A stretch of 64,000 nucleotides of DNA, taken from positions 8,045,700 through 8,109,699 of the forward strand of contig JAJEKV010000050.1 of the NCBI GenBank assembly GCA_021234155.1. The letters run 5' to 3'. Every line of letters begins with the position of its first letter. Within the stretch, counting starts at the first letter, position 1. Positions 34,489 to 45,400 of the stretch are shown in pieces. Made by a program: the position numbers and the translations under genes. The notes under the pieces are model-generated. The model did not search any database and was not told the DNA's origin. It saw only the letters and a list, made by a program, of their open reading frames with translations. The stretch comes from Isoetes taiwanensis. Lineage: Eukaryota > Streptophyta > Lycopodiopsida > Isoetales > Isoetaceae.

Positions 34489-34746
34489 ATCATAAACCCG
34501 GTCCCATTCTTCCCTTTTATCTTTCCCGTCTCCTCTCAAATTCAACAATTCGATATTTCTCAGCTTCACAAGTCCGGCAAGGGTATCTGAAGAAAGATAT
34601 GCCTGCATAAAACCATTCATGATCTCAAACCTGCAGAACTGCATTGCCGGCATTTGGAGAATTGGGTGGATTTTAAAAGCATAGAAAACATACCTTGTTG
34701 GAGAAGAAGATCCTGTATATACCCGTGAATTGCATGGACTCTGATC
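34489..34746 (-). pseudogene. Lipoxygenase fragment, two exons
   Basis: On the minus strand an exon ending in RIFFSNK (34,694-34,746) stops at a GTATG donor. After a 91-base intron with a CAG acceptor comes YLSSDTLAGL, then LRNIELLNLRGDGK and EEWDRVYD (34,602 down to 34,489). This is the plant lipoxygenase segment '(R)(I/V)FF.N..YLP..TP.GL...R..EL..LRGDG....K.WDR(I/V)YDY', located before the catalytic domain. The family reading after CNSRVYT needs a frameshift. No iron-ligand histidines are present, so this is a dead fragment. Confidence 0.75.
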
Positions 34747-35141
34747 AAGCATTTGGAAAACAATTGTTTTGAGATAGAACACTGCACCAGGTCTGCCGAA
34801 GTCGGTTTTGACAGAATATTGTACCTTGTAAAGGCTATGCCATGAAAGCCACCTAAAGAGCAGCGGCGGCTATGGCGCCCAGAGTTCCTCCTTGTCGCTA
34901 TTTTTTTTATTTTATTGGTTTTCCTGATTTTTTGCCCGATGACGCACGAATCATTGGGGTATATTTTTATTGATTCTTCCCAATAAGAATTACATTGAAG
35001 GATAATGATAATATAATATTTTTAATGATTTGAGTTACTAATGAATTGTCTTGCCAGCCTTACTCCCTCTCATGTGGTTTTCTTGTTTTTTGTTTTTTTG
35101 AGGGGGTCTTTCATCCAACCCTTTCCCTCTATAAAAGGCCC

Positions 35142-35144
35142 TCC
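35142..35144. other. Target-site duplication TCC, left
   Basis: TCC precedes CACTACAA at the left end of the CACTA element and recurs at 61,378-61,380 after TTGTAGTG. Three-base duplications are the rule for this superfamily. Confidence 0.8.
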
Positions 35145-35690
35145 CACTACAAAACCAAAGCCCTGTTACGACGTCTATTACGACGTCCAGACGTCGTTTG
35201 CACGTCGATGATCGACGTCGAAACGTCGATAAACGACGTCTATTTCGACGTCGGATCGTCGTATATACGGCGTTTATCGTCGCTATCTGGCAGCGTCGCA
35301 AGCTGCCGGCGTCTTTAAGCGGCGACATGTATGCGTCGTCAGCGTCGTTCGCGTACCGCGTGGGTCAGCCCAGCGCACTTCTTGCCCAGTGGCGCGCCGT
35401 ACGGCCGACTGGCGTGGCGGATGAAACAACAGCGTCGTTCAACGACGAAAAGTACACGTCATCATGTCCGTCCAGCGTGGCGTTGCCGTGGCAGAAGCGG
35501 CGTGGCGTATTACTTGGCGTGTGAAAGCGTCGTTCAACGGCGTTCTTTGGCGTATCGACACTGCTCTGGCTGCGTGGTATCCAAACTTTTCTGGCTTTGG
35601 CGCCCGCTTGACGGCGTCGTTCAGCGGCTCAACTGGCGGCGTGGCGAGCCCCTTGATTGAACGTCGTTCAACGGCGATTAAAAATTTTGA
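35145..35690. repeat. Left subterminal repeats of the CACTA element
   Basis: Dense words of the type GACGTC, GTCGTT(C/T)AACG(A/G)CG and GCGTCGTTC are found in both orientations, many of them palindromic. In this superfamily such repeats bind the element's own DNA-binding protein (TNPA in En/Spm). The 100-codon frames here are translations of the repeats. Confidence 0.8.
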
Positions 35691-36120
35691 TAAAAAAAAA
35701 AATATTTATTTAATATTATTCAATATGATTTAGCGGACGGTTAATATTCATATGCAAAATTAACAAATATTTAATATAAATAAATATTTAGTAATATTTA
35801 TTAATATTAATATTATCAATAATATTAATAGTATTAATAAATATTAAATATGAACAAAATAAATCGAGAATAAATATTTAAAAATTTAAAAATTCGAAAA
35901 ATAGAAACAAATATTGATTAAATTATATTAATGGTAGATAAGCATTATTGTTTAATATGTAATTAAATGTTTAATAAATCTAAGAATAAAAAATAGAATC
36001 GAGCATAAAATTAACATAACAAAAAAAATCACAAATAATAAGAACAAAGCATAAAAATTTAAATTGAATTCAATTAATATATTTCACAATGTAATTTGCA
36101 CATTACAAAAATATATTAAG
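35691..36120. other. AT-rich stretch inside the CACTA element
   Basis: Very AT-rich with repeated AATATTTATTAATATT phrases. No gene was seen. Confidence 0.5.
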
Positions 36121-37600
36121 TCTTTAGTTGTTGCTCTCTTCTTCTTCTTCTTCATTGGCTTCGTCTTCATTTTACGCATTATATTGTATCATAACAATTA
36201 GTTCATTGTAGTCACAAATAATTATCTAATGAATGATATACACACTTCATCCCCCTTTCACGTAGCGTTGGCGTCGCGATGGCCGCGATGCGCGCCTTGT
36301 TTGAAGGCCCTTTTGGCGTTCATCTTTAGCGGTAGAGGCGACCGAGCAAATGGCGCCCTAGTGAGAATGAGCACCAAAACTAATGTTAGTGTTCAACTCG
36401 AGAACCTACATTATAAACCAAATTTATACTTACAAATAGCTTATCCAGAAAAGCCATAACCGCCGGACCAGTCTTATTGGCACTATGGGCGCCACTTGCT
36501 TCGTCGTACCTCGCGTCAGTAGCTGCCTTTGTTCTAGCTTCCCCTTTCTTTGATAATATGTTGGCCTTCAAACACTACAATGCAATACAAGGACTTAGTC
36601 CACATGGCATCATCTAATTATCGACTCATGGGGAGATGATGTACTTGAAATGCCTCATTAGTCAACCCGGATAGGGGAACATTGCCACTTCCTCTATCGG
36701 GACTCCTGTAGCTTTGGCAAGATCTTTGTTTGCTTCTTACGATTACCTCTGCAAAATATAAATAAAATATGAGTACAATGAGGTTATAATGAAGAAGCGA
36801 AAGAGCCTAATACACAGTGGATTTAACATGTTTACCCCGCTTTGAACAAAGCTCCCTCCATGAGATCTCTCGACTTGAGCTCGGGATATTACGCTTCTAA
36901 AATCTCCTTGATCCTCTCTTTTTCCTCATCATAGGCTCCCGGAGTTCAGTCACCCTTGTGGGCGTTATGGCAAAACGCTATTTGTGACATTATTAGCCAT
37001 CTTCCAAAATTGTCGCCATCTGCGGTCTTTGTGGCGGCGGCAACTCTTGCTACTACTACACTCAACATCACGACTAACATATGAATATGTGTTAGTGAAC
37101 AAAAAGGGCATAATTCAAGATGAACTCACTCATATTGAAAGAGATGCCTTCGTGGTGGAGGTGGTGCGGTGGTGCCACGATCTTTACGTGAGCTTGAAGA
37201 GGAATTGCGTCCACTCGGCGTGGGCGGCGGTCGGCGGCCCTCGCCGTGGGGGTTCATTCTCCTCGTGCTCGGGAGCGGTCCCCAAGATTGAATTCTGAAG
37301 GAGTGTATGAGCTATGGCGTGGAGGGTCATGGGGGCCGGACCTCGCCTACTTTGTTCAACGACTGGGCGCAATCTCCATTTCTGCCGGGCGACATCCCGA
37401 ATTGCAAGGCATTCCACCTATCTTCGGGGTTATCGCCTCGTTGATATCTCGGAGTTCCCGCTCTTCGCGTCTTCCTCTTTGGATCACGAGGTCCTTTTCG
37501 TCTCTTCTTGGTGGTGATGAGAAGAAGATCCCCCATAACCAACGACGGCGAACATTATGCATAGGAAAAGAAGGGCGAACCGCATTTACACGCTACATTT
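36121..37600 (-). pseudogene. Second CACTA gene candidate (TNPA-like position), fragmented
   Basis: Minus-strand exon-like pieces occur in order. One is a basic region (KKRRKGPRDPKRKTRR, 37,540-37,330), followed by a frame containing AHKGD and TPGAYDEEKERIKEIL and ending at a GTAAAC donor (about 36,970-36,835). Next is KGEARTKAATDARYDEASG...FLDKLF, which ends at a GTAAGT donor (36,571-36,445), and then an acidic EEEEEE tail near 36,140. Basic and acidic composition, splice sites and a position downstream of TNP2 fit the second gene of CACTA elements, but no Transposase_24 signature was confirmed. Several stops interrupt it. Confidence 0.35.
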
Positions 37601-38099
37601 AAAACATTAGAGCGTTAAAATAAATGGTTAACTTACATTTTATCCTAGAAAAAATCCATACCAAATCCACACAATGGTGGAGGTGGCGGTGGTGGTGAAG
37701 CTAAACCCGAAGCGACCAACCGCCTCTTAAAGGCCCTTTGCGAGGGTTTAGGGTCATCAATAAGGCTACCAAGCCCCTGAGAAGTAAAGTTGTGAACAAT
37801 AGATATGCCATCGTGCCAAATCCCATGGTTCTTTGGACATGTGCAAAACTTGCAAGTTATTTATATGGAGTGCGATGAATAACATAGTAGGAAAGCAACA
37901 AATGTTAGCAACATGGGAAGTTCATTACAAAACATTGGGATTTGAATAATTAAAAGTGTCTTTATATATTTGGTTATTAGACAATTAAAAAAATTTAATA
38001 CTCTTAAACATGGCAAGATATACAATATTGTATTCATTATTTGAGTTGTGACAACAACAATTTTGACATCTCCAAGGCATCCATGCACTTCATGTGTCG

Positions 38100-39560
38100 T
38101 CTTTGTCTCACAACCATGGTAGAAGATATTCCAACACTTTGTAAGGCTTCAACAACTTGAAGCTTTGGGTCGTGATGAGAATACGTCTTCACGTAGGCAC
38201 ATCATTCTTGTTTTGCTCCTCCAACTTGTCAAGGCGATGTCGTTGGTACATATGGGTTGGATTAATCCATTGGGCATTGTTGTTATTATTAAACCACTCC
38301 ATTAAATCGCATAGCTTGCACGAAATCCGAAGCATCTCATAAATATATCCCAATGCATAGACATCATGAATTTCGTGTCCCCATACACGATCATCATCCT
38401 TTGATTTCTCAAAACACGGTTTCCTCTAACCATGGATATTTTGCTTGTCCATCCAGAAAGTAAGGCCGACACTTCAACAAGGGACGACGGCTCTTTGGCG
38501 TAAAATGAATTGCATTGTCCCAATCACCAATGGCCACCCACACATTTTGGTACTCATCATCAAAATGTAATTTGACTCTCTTGCAATTAAGCTTTGTGTG
38601 AGTGAAGTGGCCTTTGTGGATCTCAACGACACCTTCTGCTGGGGCAAGAGCTATCTGCGGAACATCTTGATATACAACTTCGCATTTTGCTCCTAAGTTC
38701 AAGCGCCTATGTGTTTTGTCGGTTCTTCTTGGCTCTAGCAATTGCATTTGACCATCTTCTAAAACGTGACAAGTTATTAGGTAAATAGTCAAACAAGTGT
38801 GCAAGTGTCTCTCCATTCATGAAAGGTAGAATCACCATTGGCCCTATGGTATCCCCCACTAGAGCTAGCAACTTCATATGCAAGTCCAATGGATGTAGCC
38901 AAAGCGAGGATGCGGGCTCTTTGAAGCGTATGTATCTTTGAGCCATCTCATACGTCTACGCCCTATCTTTGCCCTTGAAAACCCATCCACCCGTATAGCT
39001 CATCATCTTGGAAGTGTTGTGTTCCGTTGATTTTGATTTGATACGCATGCGATGTGTTGGTTTCTCCTCAATAAGGTGTATCACATCCACGGCCTCTACG
39101 GGCATGGGATCAACAAAGATTGATGTGTTCATGTGATTCTCCAAAGAAAAGTGGGGCTTGCTAGGCCCTGCTCCACTAGAGCTTCCCCACGATGCAAAGC
39201 ATTTTTAATTACCTCAAGCGGCGTGCATTGAGATCCGCAATGATGTTCTTGTGATCAAAGCGTCGCTTCTTTGAGGAATTCCATGAAGCTACCCATTCCT
39301 TGACCACGAGCCTCGGCATTGGGACTTTTAAGCCGCCTTTGAATGCTTCAAACATGTCTTGAGTTCATCCATGGGGTTTCCAATCATTGGCTTTACATGT
39401 GTGTCAAGGAGAGAAGTCAACATTTCTTCTTGACGGCCATTTTTGTGCTAACTCAAATTGGCACTTCCTTTTCACATGTCGACGACAAAATGGTCGACCG
39501 TTGACCGATTTGCATCTCGGTCGGGACTTTCGTTAGCACATATCTCATTTATGACCATCG
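38100..39560 (-). pseudogene. Unidentified multi-piece gene inside the CACTA element
   Basis: Four adjacent minus-strand frames (38,956-39,144; 38,707-38,946; 38,409-38,816; 38,302-38,523) look coding, with balanced composition and many W, F and Y residues. Stretches include RYIRFKEPASSLWLHPLDLH, then PMVILPFMNGETLAHLFDYL, then YQNVWVAIGDWDNAIHF. An upstream piece near 39,290 reads VVKEWVASWNSSKKRRFDHK. The frames are broken relative to each other. No family was recognised. It may be transposon-encoded or captured. Confidence 0.35.
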
Positions 39561-39920
39561 TCTAATCTCACTAATCATTAGTGTCTTCCACGGTCGGGGC
39601 CATACCTACAAACCAATTTAGATTCATTAATCTTGCTTTGTGACTTTTTTTCAAACCTTCATTATGAATCTTTACCTACTTTCTTAAGAGTTAGTTTCCT
39701 TTTAATTTTTTTTTTTTTTTTAAAACCAACTATTTAAATTTTTCTTGCTCTTAACCACTCCACATCGGTGTTTCTTTGACATCCCTAACATCTTTAAAAA
39801 AACAACATTCTTAACTAGAAACCCGAAAATCAATAATGCAATTTTTTTCAAAACCAGCCCTTGTCCAATCCAGTAAAGATTTCTATTTATTGATATATTA
39901 ATAAAAAAAAATAAACAAGA

Positions 39921-40260
39921 GTAGGCGGTGAGCTTGGACCCGGAACACCTAGTCTTCTCCACTCAAGGCGGGCCGACCATGCCCTTGTCCAAGTCTCCCC
40001 AAATTTTTCTAAACTAAATACATTAATCAATAAAATTTCAAGAGTAAGCGGTGAGCTTGGACCGGAACACCTAGTCTTCTCCACTCAAGGCGGGCCGACC
40101 ATGCCCTTGTCCAAGTCTCCCCAATTTTTTCTAAACTAAATACATTAATCAATAAAATTACAAGAGTAAGCGGTGAGCTTGGACCCGGGAACACCTAGTC
40201 TTCTCCACTCAAGGCCGGGGCCGACCATGCCCTTGTCCAAGTCTCCCCAAGTTTTTTAAC
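39921..40260. repeat. Tandem repeat, period about 122 bp, 2.8 copies
   Basis: GT(A)AGCGGTGAGCTTGGACC starts at 39,921, 40,044 and 40,166. Each unit continues through ACACCTAGTCTTCTCCACTC and GGCCGACCATGCCCTTGTCC. Two diverged relatives lie at 59,813-59,990. Confidence 0.85.
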
Positions 40261-40668
40261 CTAAATAAAACATTAAAATTTTATTCTCCTACTCAAACTC
40301 AAATTCTTACCTAGAATGTCTTGCTGAACTCACTTGAAAATCGATTTCCAAGAGCGGACGCATTTTGTTATTAGTGTACATGCAAAAAAAATAAAGGCAT
40401 TCAATAATTAGAAAACTTACATAAATAAAAAAAAAAAAAAAAAACAAAAAGACGATTCACATTGAAAAGATCATTGACATTAAAACTATTTACATTGTTA
40501 ATTAAAAAGAACTATATATTGACATGTAAAAAATGAAAAAAAAAAAAAAAAGAAGAACATAAAAGAAGGGCCTGCGATCTTTCAGCGGCGTCCCCTTCTT
40601 GTAATAAAAATAGAGGAAGAATGGGCCTCGTCTTTTCAACGAGCGTCCTTCTTCCATGGAAAAAAAAT

Positions 40669-40681
40669 AGAAGAGGAAGAA

Positions 40682-40716
<35 letters not shown>

Positions 40717-40758
40717 AGAAGAAGAAGAAGAAGAAGAAGAAGAAGAAGAAGAAGAAGA
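40669..40758 (+). repeat. (GAA)n microsatellite
   Basis: An almost pure AGAAGA run of about 90 bases within a wider purine-rich stretch (40,600-40,960). Poly-A runs at about 40,425-40,444 and 40,535-40,551 lie upstream. Confidence 0.95.
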
Positions 40759-41206
40759 GATAGGAAAGAAAGATTGAATAGAATGAGAAAGTGGTGAAGA
40801 AGAAGAAGAAGAAAATGAATAGAAGATTGGAAGAACGGAAGATTAGAAGGAAGAAACCAATGATTGGAAGATCATTGGAAGAAGAAGGAGGAGGATTCGA
40901 TTCATACTAATAAGAGGCGAAATGGATTGAAGAAAAACAAGGATGGAAAGAAGAGGAGGATAGAAATGGGATGGATTGAAAACAAATAAGAAAAAACAAG
41001 AAGCCCTAAATCTATCAAACAACAAGCCTAATTCAAAAAATAGAGTTGATTGATCCATTGAAATACCTTTGGATGCTTGCTTGAAGCTTGGAAAGGACCA
41101 TAAGGATGATCCGCGCAAAAATCGCCATAAAAACGCTCCTCCGGCCGCTTAGAACCAAAAAAACTAGGCGGCGGAAAGAAACTCTGTTTTACGATAAAAA
41201 GTTACA

Positions 41207-41301
41207 GACGTCGTTGAGCGACGTCATGAGGTCGTTAACGGCGTGCGTCGCAATAGTCGTTAAGCGGCGTCTATAACGTCTTTGTGTTAAGCGGCGTGCC
41301 C
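41207..41301. repeat. Internal cluster of CACTA subterminal-type repeats (left of array)
   Basis: GACGTCGTTGAGCGACGTC, GTCGTTAACGGCG, GTCGTTAAGCGGCG and TTAAGCGGCG lie within 95 bases. These are the same words as at the element ends, but here 6 kb inside. Confidence 0.8.
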
Positions 41302-41384
41302 TTTTTTATTAAGTTATAATTATAAGTTATTATTATAATTATAATAATAACGATTAAGTCAAGTGCACACAGTTCAATCCTTAC

Positions 41385-41720
41385 AATTGCAATTGATGGT
41401 GAATTTGGCGAGAATGGGGCTCCATGTGACACATCCATTCCAAAGATTATAGTTGGCTCCACGGAGACCTTTGGAAGACCACTGACGAAATTCCATCGAT
41501 AACATCGTATTATATCCTCCACACTCTGAGTTTGAAAGTAAGTCTTGAGTTCAATGAGCAGGGGAGCCATTATGGGGTACCAAGTGAGTTACCTTGGCAT
41601 TAATTTTCAAAGCCACATTCGTCAAATCTTGATCATTTATATTACGGGGAGGAACTATACAGCGATTAACAACTCCAACGTCGTAGAAGCAGTTTGTTAA
41701 GCGGCCCGCAAAACATCTCT
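41385..41720 (-). pseudogene. ARGONAUTE (AGO4-clade) PIWI-domain fragment, two exons
   Basis: On the minus strand an exon ending at 41,593 reads NRCIVPPRNINDQDLTNVAL then KINAK and stops at a GTAAC donor. After a 67-base intron with a CAG acceptor, an exon (41,525-41,385) reads GGYNTMLSMEF. After a one-base shift it continues as LPKVSVEPTIIFGMDVSHGA and SPNSPSIAI, ending at a GTAAG donor. Plant AGO4/6/9 proteins carry 'QCI.P...NDQYLTN..LKINAKLGG.N..L' and 'PTIILGMDVSHGSPG..D.PSIAAVV' at exactly this point. The D of GMDVSH is the first PIWI catalytic residue, and it is kept. The rest of the protein (PAZ, MID, the other catalytic residues) was not found. It lies inside the CACTA element. Confidence 0.85.
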
Positions 41721-41890
41721 GCATAAGTATGCATTGCATCTTCCTTTTTCGTAAACTACATATAAAAGGAATCAAACCATTACGGACATAGAGATAGAGT
41801 CTTTTACGAGGTAGAATGCATAGAATAAACTACGGTGGCTCTTTTTATTTGAGATTTTAAAGCATTGAACATCATTGAAACTACTGTGAA

Positions 41891-42110
41891 TATCGATGGG
41901 GAGGAAATCAACATGATGCTATTGGTAACAATGATCGGATAACAAGGAATCGGTGAGAATGATAGTTGGGGAATTGCATCAAATGGAAATGCCGGATGGG
42001 GGAGGAGGCAACTCGGATGCCAATGATTCTTGGGGTATTGCTTCCAATGAAACTCACACATCTGGGGCGGATAATAATGGAGCACTAGTTGGCAATGATT
42101 ACTTATGTAT
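41891..42110 (+). pseudogene. Trp-Gly (WG) repeat protein fragment, frameshifted
   Basis: On the plus strand, across one single-base indel near 42,000, the reading has ENDSWGIASNGNAGWG followed by GGNSDANDSWGIASNETH and SGADNNGALVGNDY. An upstream piece has RWGGNQHDAIGNND. Two near-identical NDSWGIASN units and two further WG pairs in an Asn/Gly/Ser-rich context resemble the AGO-hook WG/GW platforms of RNA-directed DNA methylation proteins (Pol V largest subunit, SPT5-like). No other domain of those proteins was seen. The similarity is compositional, so the identity is tentative. Confidence 0.45.
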
Positions 42111-42439
42111 TTTATCTATCCTTCTTTATCTATCCCTTAGATTTCTCTCCATCCTTGTTTATCTATCCACTTTAATAAACCGGACTTGTGCACCATTGAG
42201 CTTCACTTGCATACTTTCATACTAAATCAAGCTTGCCAATCACTTGATCCTTGGTAGCGGTGCAAACATATGGCTCACCGGGTTGCTCTTACGCATACAA
42301 TCTACACAAGGCATGCCCGACTCTGGTCCATGCAAAGGCTGCAAGAAGAGCTTCTTTGATTTGCCATATTCTCTCGTGCATGATCACATACAACTTCATA
42401 TATGGTTGCAGCCTCTTCATAGATTCTTGCTAAGGGTTT

Positions 42440-45400
42440 TGGACCGCGGCCGAGGGGTTCAACGGCGTCTCACCTTGAATTCCGAGTTCCCGGGGCCTTG
42501 GGGAGAGGAAATTTGGGGCAAGCACCTCGGGAGGGATTTTAGGGTCAGCAGCGGCGTCAACACCCTAACCCACTTCAAGACCGCGGTATAAAAGGTCCGG
42601 CCCGAATCGACAAGAGAGGGCCTCCGGCGTAAACCACGTGGGTTGCCGGGCTCTAGAAAGGGTTTACGTTTTGGGGGCGAGGAATCAGTCATTGCACTTG
42701 GGACCTGGCGGCGGCAGTAGAGAATCTGAACAAGAGGCCGGCGGGGCGGAGTTTGGGCCTTTCCTCCTCCCGATGTGGCAAGTAGAAGTCGGGCGCTTTT
42801 CTGATGGCAAGACATTTCGTAAATTCGCAATTAATGCATTGCGCGAAAATAAATTCGGTTTTGCCGGTAGGATCCTAATTCATCTCGGCCTACGGCCCAA
42901 TTTTGAATTTACCCGGAGGAGAAGGTCTAGGTCAAAGGGTTAGCATTAGAGCGGTCGGGGCAGCGGTTTGCGGGGAACAGCAGGCTGGCACCCTTCCCAA
43001 AGTCAAGCGAGGCGGGACCTTGCGGGGATCCCTCACAAGAGGGGAGAGTCAGGACCCGAGGCCCGGGATCAAAAAGTTCGAGGCAGCCCTTCTGGCGGCG
43101 CTCCCAGGGGCTGCGCTAATGACCACCCTCCGGGCGGTTCCCCTATCCGGCCGTTGGATCCTCGGATTCGGGGGCCCCTCTTGGGGGAAGGTCAAAAGAT
43201 TCAGATCGGTCGGGAGAACTTGTCAACCGGCGAAAGGCGTCGATGTCGGCCTTGTAGAAACCGCCTGCTTTTTTTGTCGTTCGAGACGCAGGGATGCTCG
43301 GAATGGCAAATAGACCTGCCAAATCGTCGAGGAATGGCGAAATTACCCTAGGGAGCAAGTTACCGCAGTCGGTTTTCGCGAAAGAAGGAAAACACTCCGC
43401 CCTCCACGGCCGGTATCCATGCACATCCTAGGCCAATTGACTGGCGAGTGTGATGGAAGTGAGCTACTTTGCGCTTCTTGGAGTTGGTGGTCTTCCGGCC
43501 CACGGAACTTGGTCCCGGGGGCAATGTCGGCGTTACGAGTCCATTGAGTCGGTCAGCGATTCAGGGAGGCGGAGGTCGCCCGTCATCCGTCCCGGGGCCT
43601 TGGGGAGAGGGAAATTTGGGGCAAGCGCCTCAGGGAGGATTTTAGGAGTCAGCGCTCACGGCGTCAACACCCCAACCCACTTCAAGACCACGGCGCAAGG
43701 TCGGCGGAATCGACAAGGAGAGGGCCTCCGAAGCGTAAACCACGTGGGTTGCGGGCTCTAGAAGGGTTTACGTTTTGGGGCGAGTCCTGATCTGTTGCAC
43801 TGGGACTGGCCGAAGCGGCAACCGAGAATCGGACAAGGGAGGCCCGGCGGGCGGAGTTTGGGCCTTTCCTCCTCCCGATGTGGCAAGTAGAAGTCGGGCG
43901 CTTTTGCGATGGCAAGACATTAAGTAAATTCGCAATTAATGCATTGCCACGAAAATAAATTCGGTTTTGCAGCGGGGATCCCTAATTCATCTCAGCACAC
44001 GGCCCAATTTTGAATTTTAGGGAGAAGGTCTAGGTCAAAGGGTTAGCATTAGAGCGGTCGGGGCAGCCCGTTGCGGGAACAACCGGTGGCACCCTTCCCA
44101 AGTCAAGCGAGGCCGGGGACCTTGCGGGGATCCCTCACAAGAGGGGAGAGTCCAGGACCCGAGGGGGGATCAAAAAAAAGTTCCGAGGCAGCCCTTCTGG
44201 CGGCGCTCCCGGGGCTGCGCTAATGACCACCCTCGGGGCGGTTCCCCTATCCGGCCAGTTGGATCCTCCGTTCGGGGCCCCTCTTGGGGAAGGTCAAAAG
44301 ATTCAGATCGGTCGGGAGAACTTGTCAAAACGCGGGCGTCGATGTCGGCCTTGTAGAAACGCCTTTTTTTTGTCGTTCGGACGCAGGGATGCTCAGGAAT
44401 GGCAAATAGACCACCAAATCGTCAGGAATGGCGAAATTACCCTAGGGAGCAAGTTACGGTCGGTTTTTTGAAAGAAAAGAAACACTCCGCCCTCCCACGC
44501 CCGGTATCCGCATGCACATCCTAGGCCAATTGACTACGAGTGTGATGGAAGTGAGCTACTTTGGCGCTTCTTGGAGTTCGGGTGGTCTTACGGCCCGCGG
44601 AACTTGGTCCCCGAGGGCAATGTCGGCGTTAAGGAGTCCATTGGCGGTCGGATCAGCGATCCAGGAGGCCCGGAGGTCGCCCGTCCGAGTCCCGGGGCCT
44701 TGGGGGAGAGAAATTTGGGGCAAGCGACCTGGGAGGGATTTTAGGGTCAGCTTTCTGGCGTCAACACCCCAACCCACTTCAAGAACGGCGCAAGGTCCGG
44801 CGAATCGACAAGGAGAGGGCCTCCGAAGCGTAAACCACAGTGGGTTGCCGGGCTCTAGAAGGGTTTCGTTTTGGGGGCGAGAGTCTGTCTACATTGCACT
44901 GGGACTGGCAGAAGCGGCCAGGAATACGGAACAAGGGAGGCCCGGCGGGCGGAGTTTGGGCCTTTCCTCCTCCCGATGTGGCAAGTAGAAAGTCGGGCGC
45001 TTTTTGATGGCAAGACATTCGTAAATTCGCAATTAATGCATTGCGAAAATAAATTCGGTTTTTGCCGGTAGGATCCTAATTCATCTCCGCACCGCGGCCC
45101 AATTTTGAATTTTAGGAGAAGGTCTAGGTCAAAGGGTTAGCATTAGAGCGGTCGGGGCAGCGTTTGGGGAACAGCAGTGCTTTTGGCACCCTTCCCCAAG
45201 TCAAGCGAGGCCGGGACCTTGCGGGGATCCCTCACAAGAGGGAGAGTCCAGGACCCGGGGCCGGGATCAAAAAGTTCGGCGACCCCTTCTGGCGGCGCTC
45301 CCGGGGCTGCGCTAATGACCACCCTCCGGGCCGGTTCCCCTATCCGGCCGTTGGATCCTCCGATTCGGGGAGCCCCTCTTGGGGAAGGTCCAAAAGATTT

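Noticed and set aside
35046-35733. Several ORFs of about 100 codons in the left CACTA end
   Set aside because: They translate GACGTC/GTCGTT subterminal repeats in overlapping frames on both strands.
41271-41384. Poly-isoleucine extension of the AGO frame
   Set aside because: It lies after a good splice donor (GTAAG at 41,384-41,380) and translates an AT-rich intron-like stretch.
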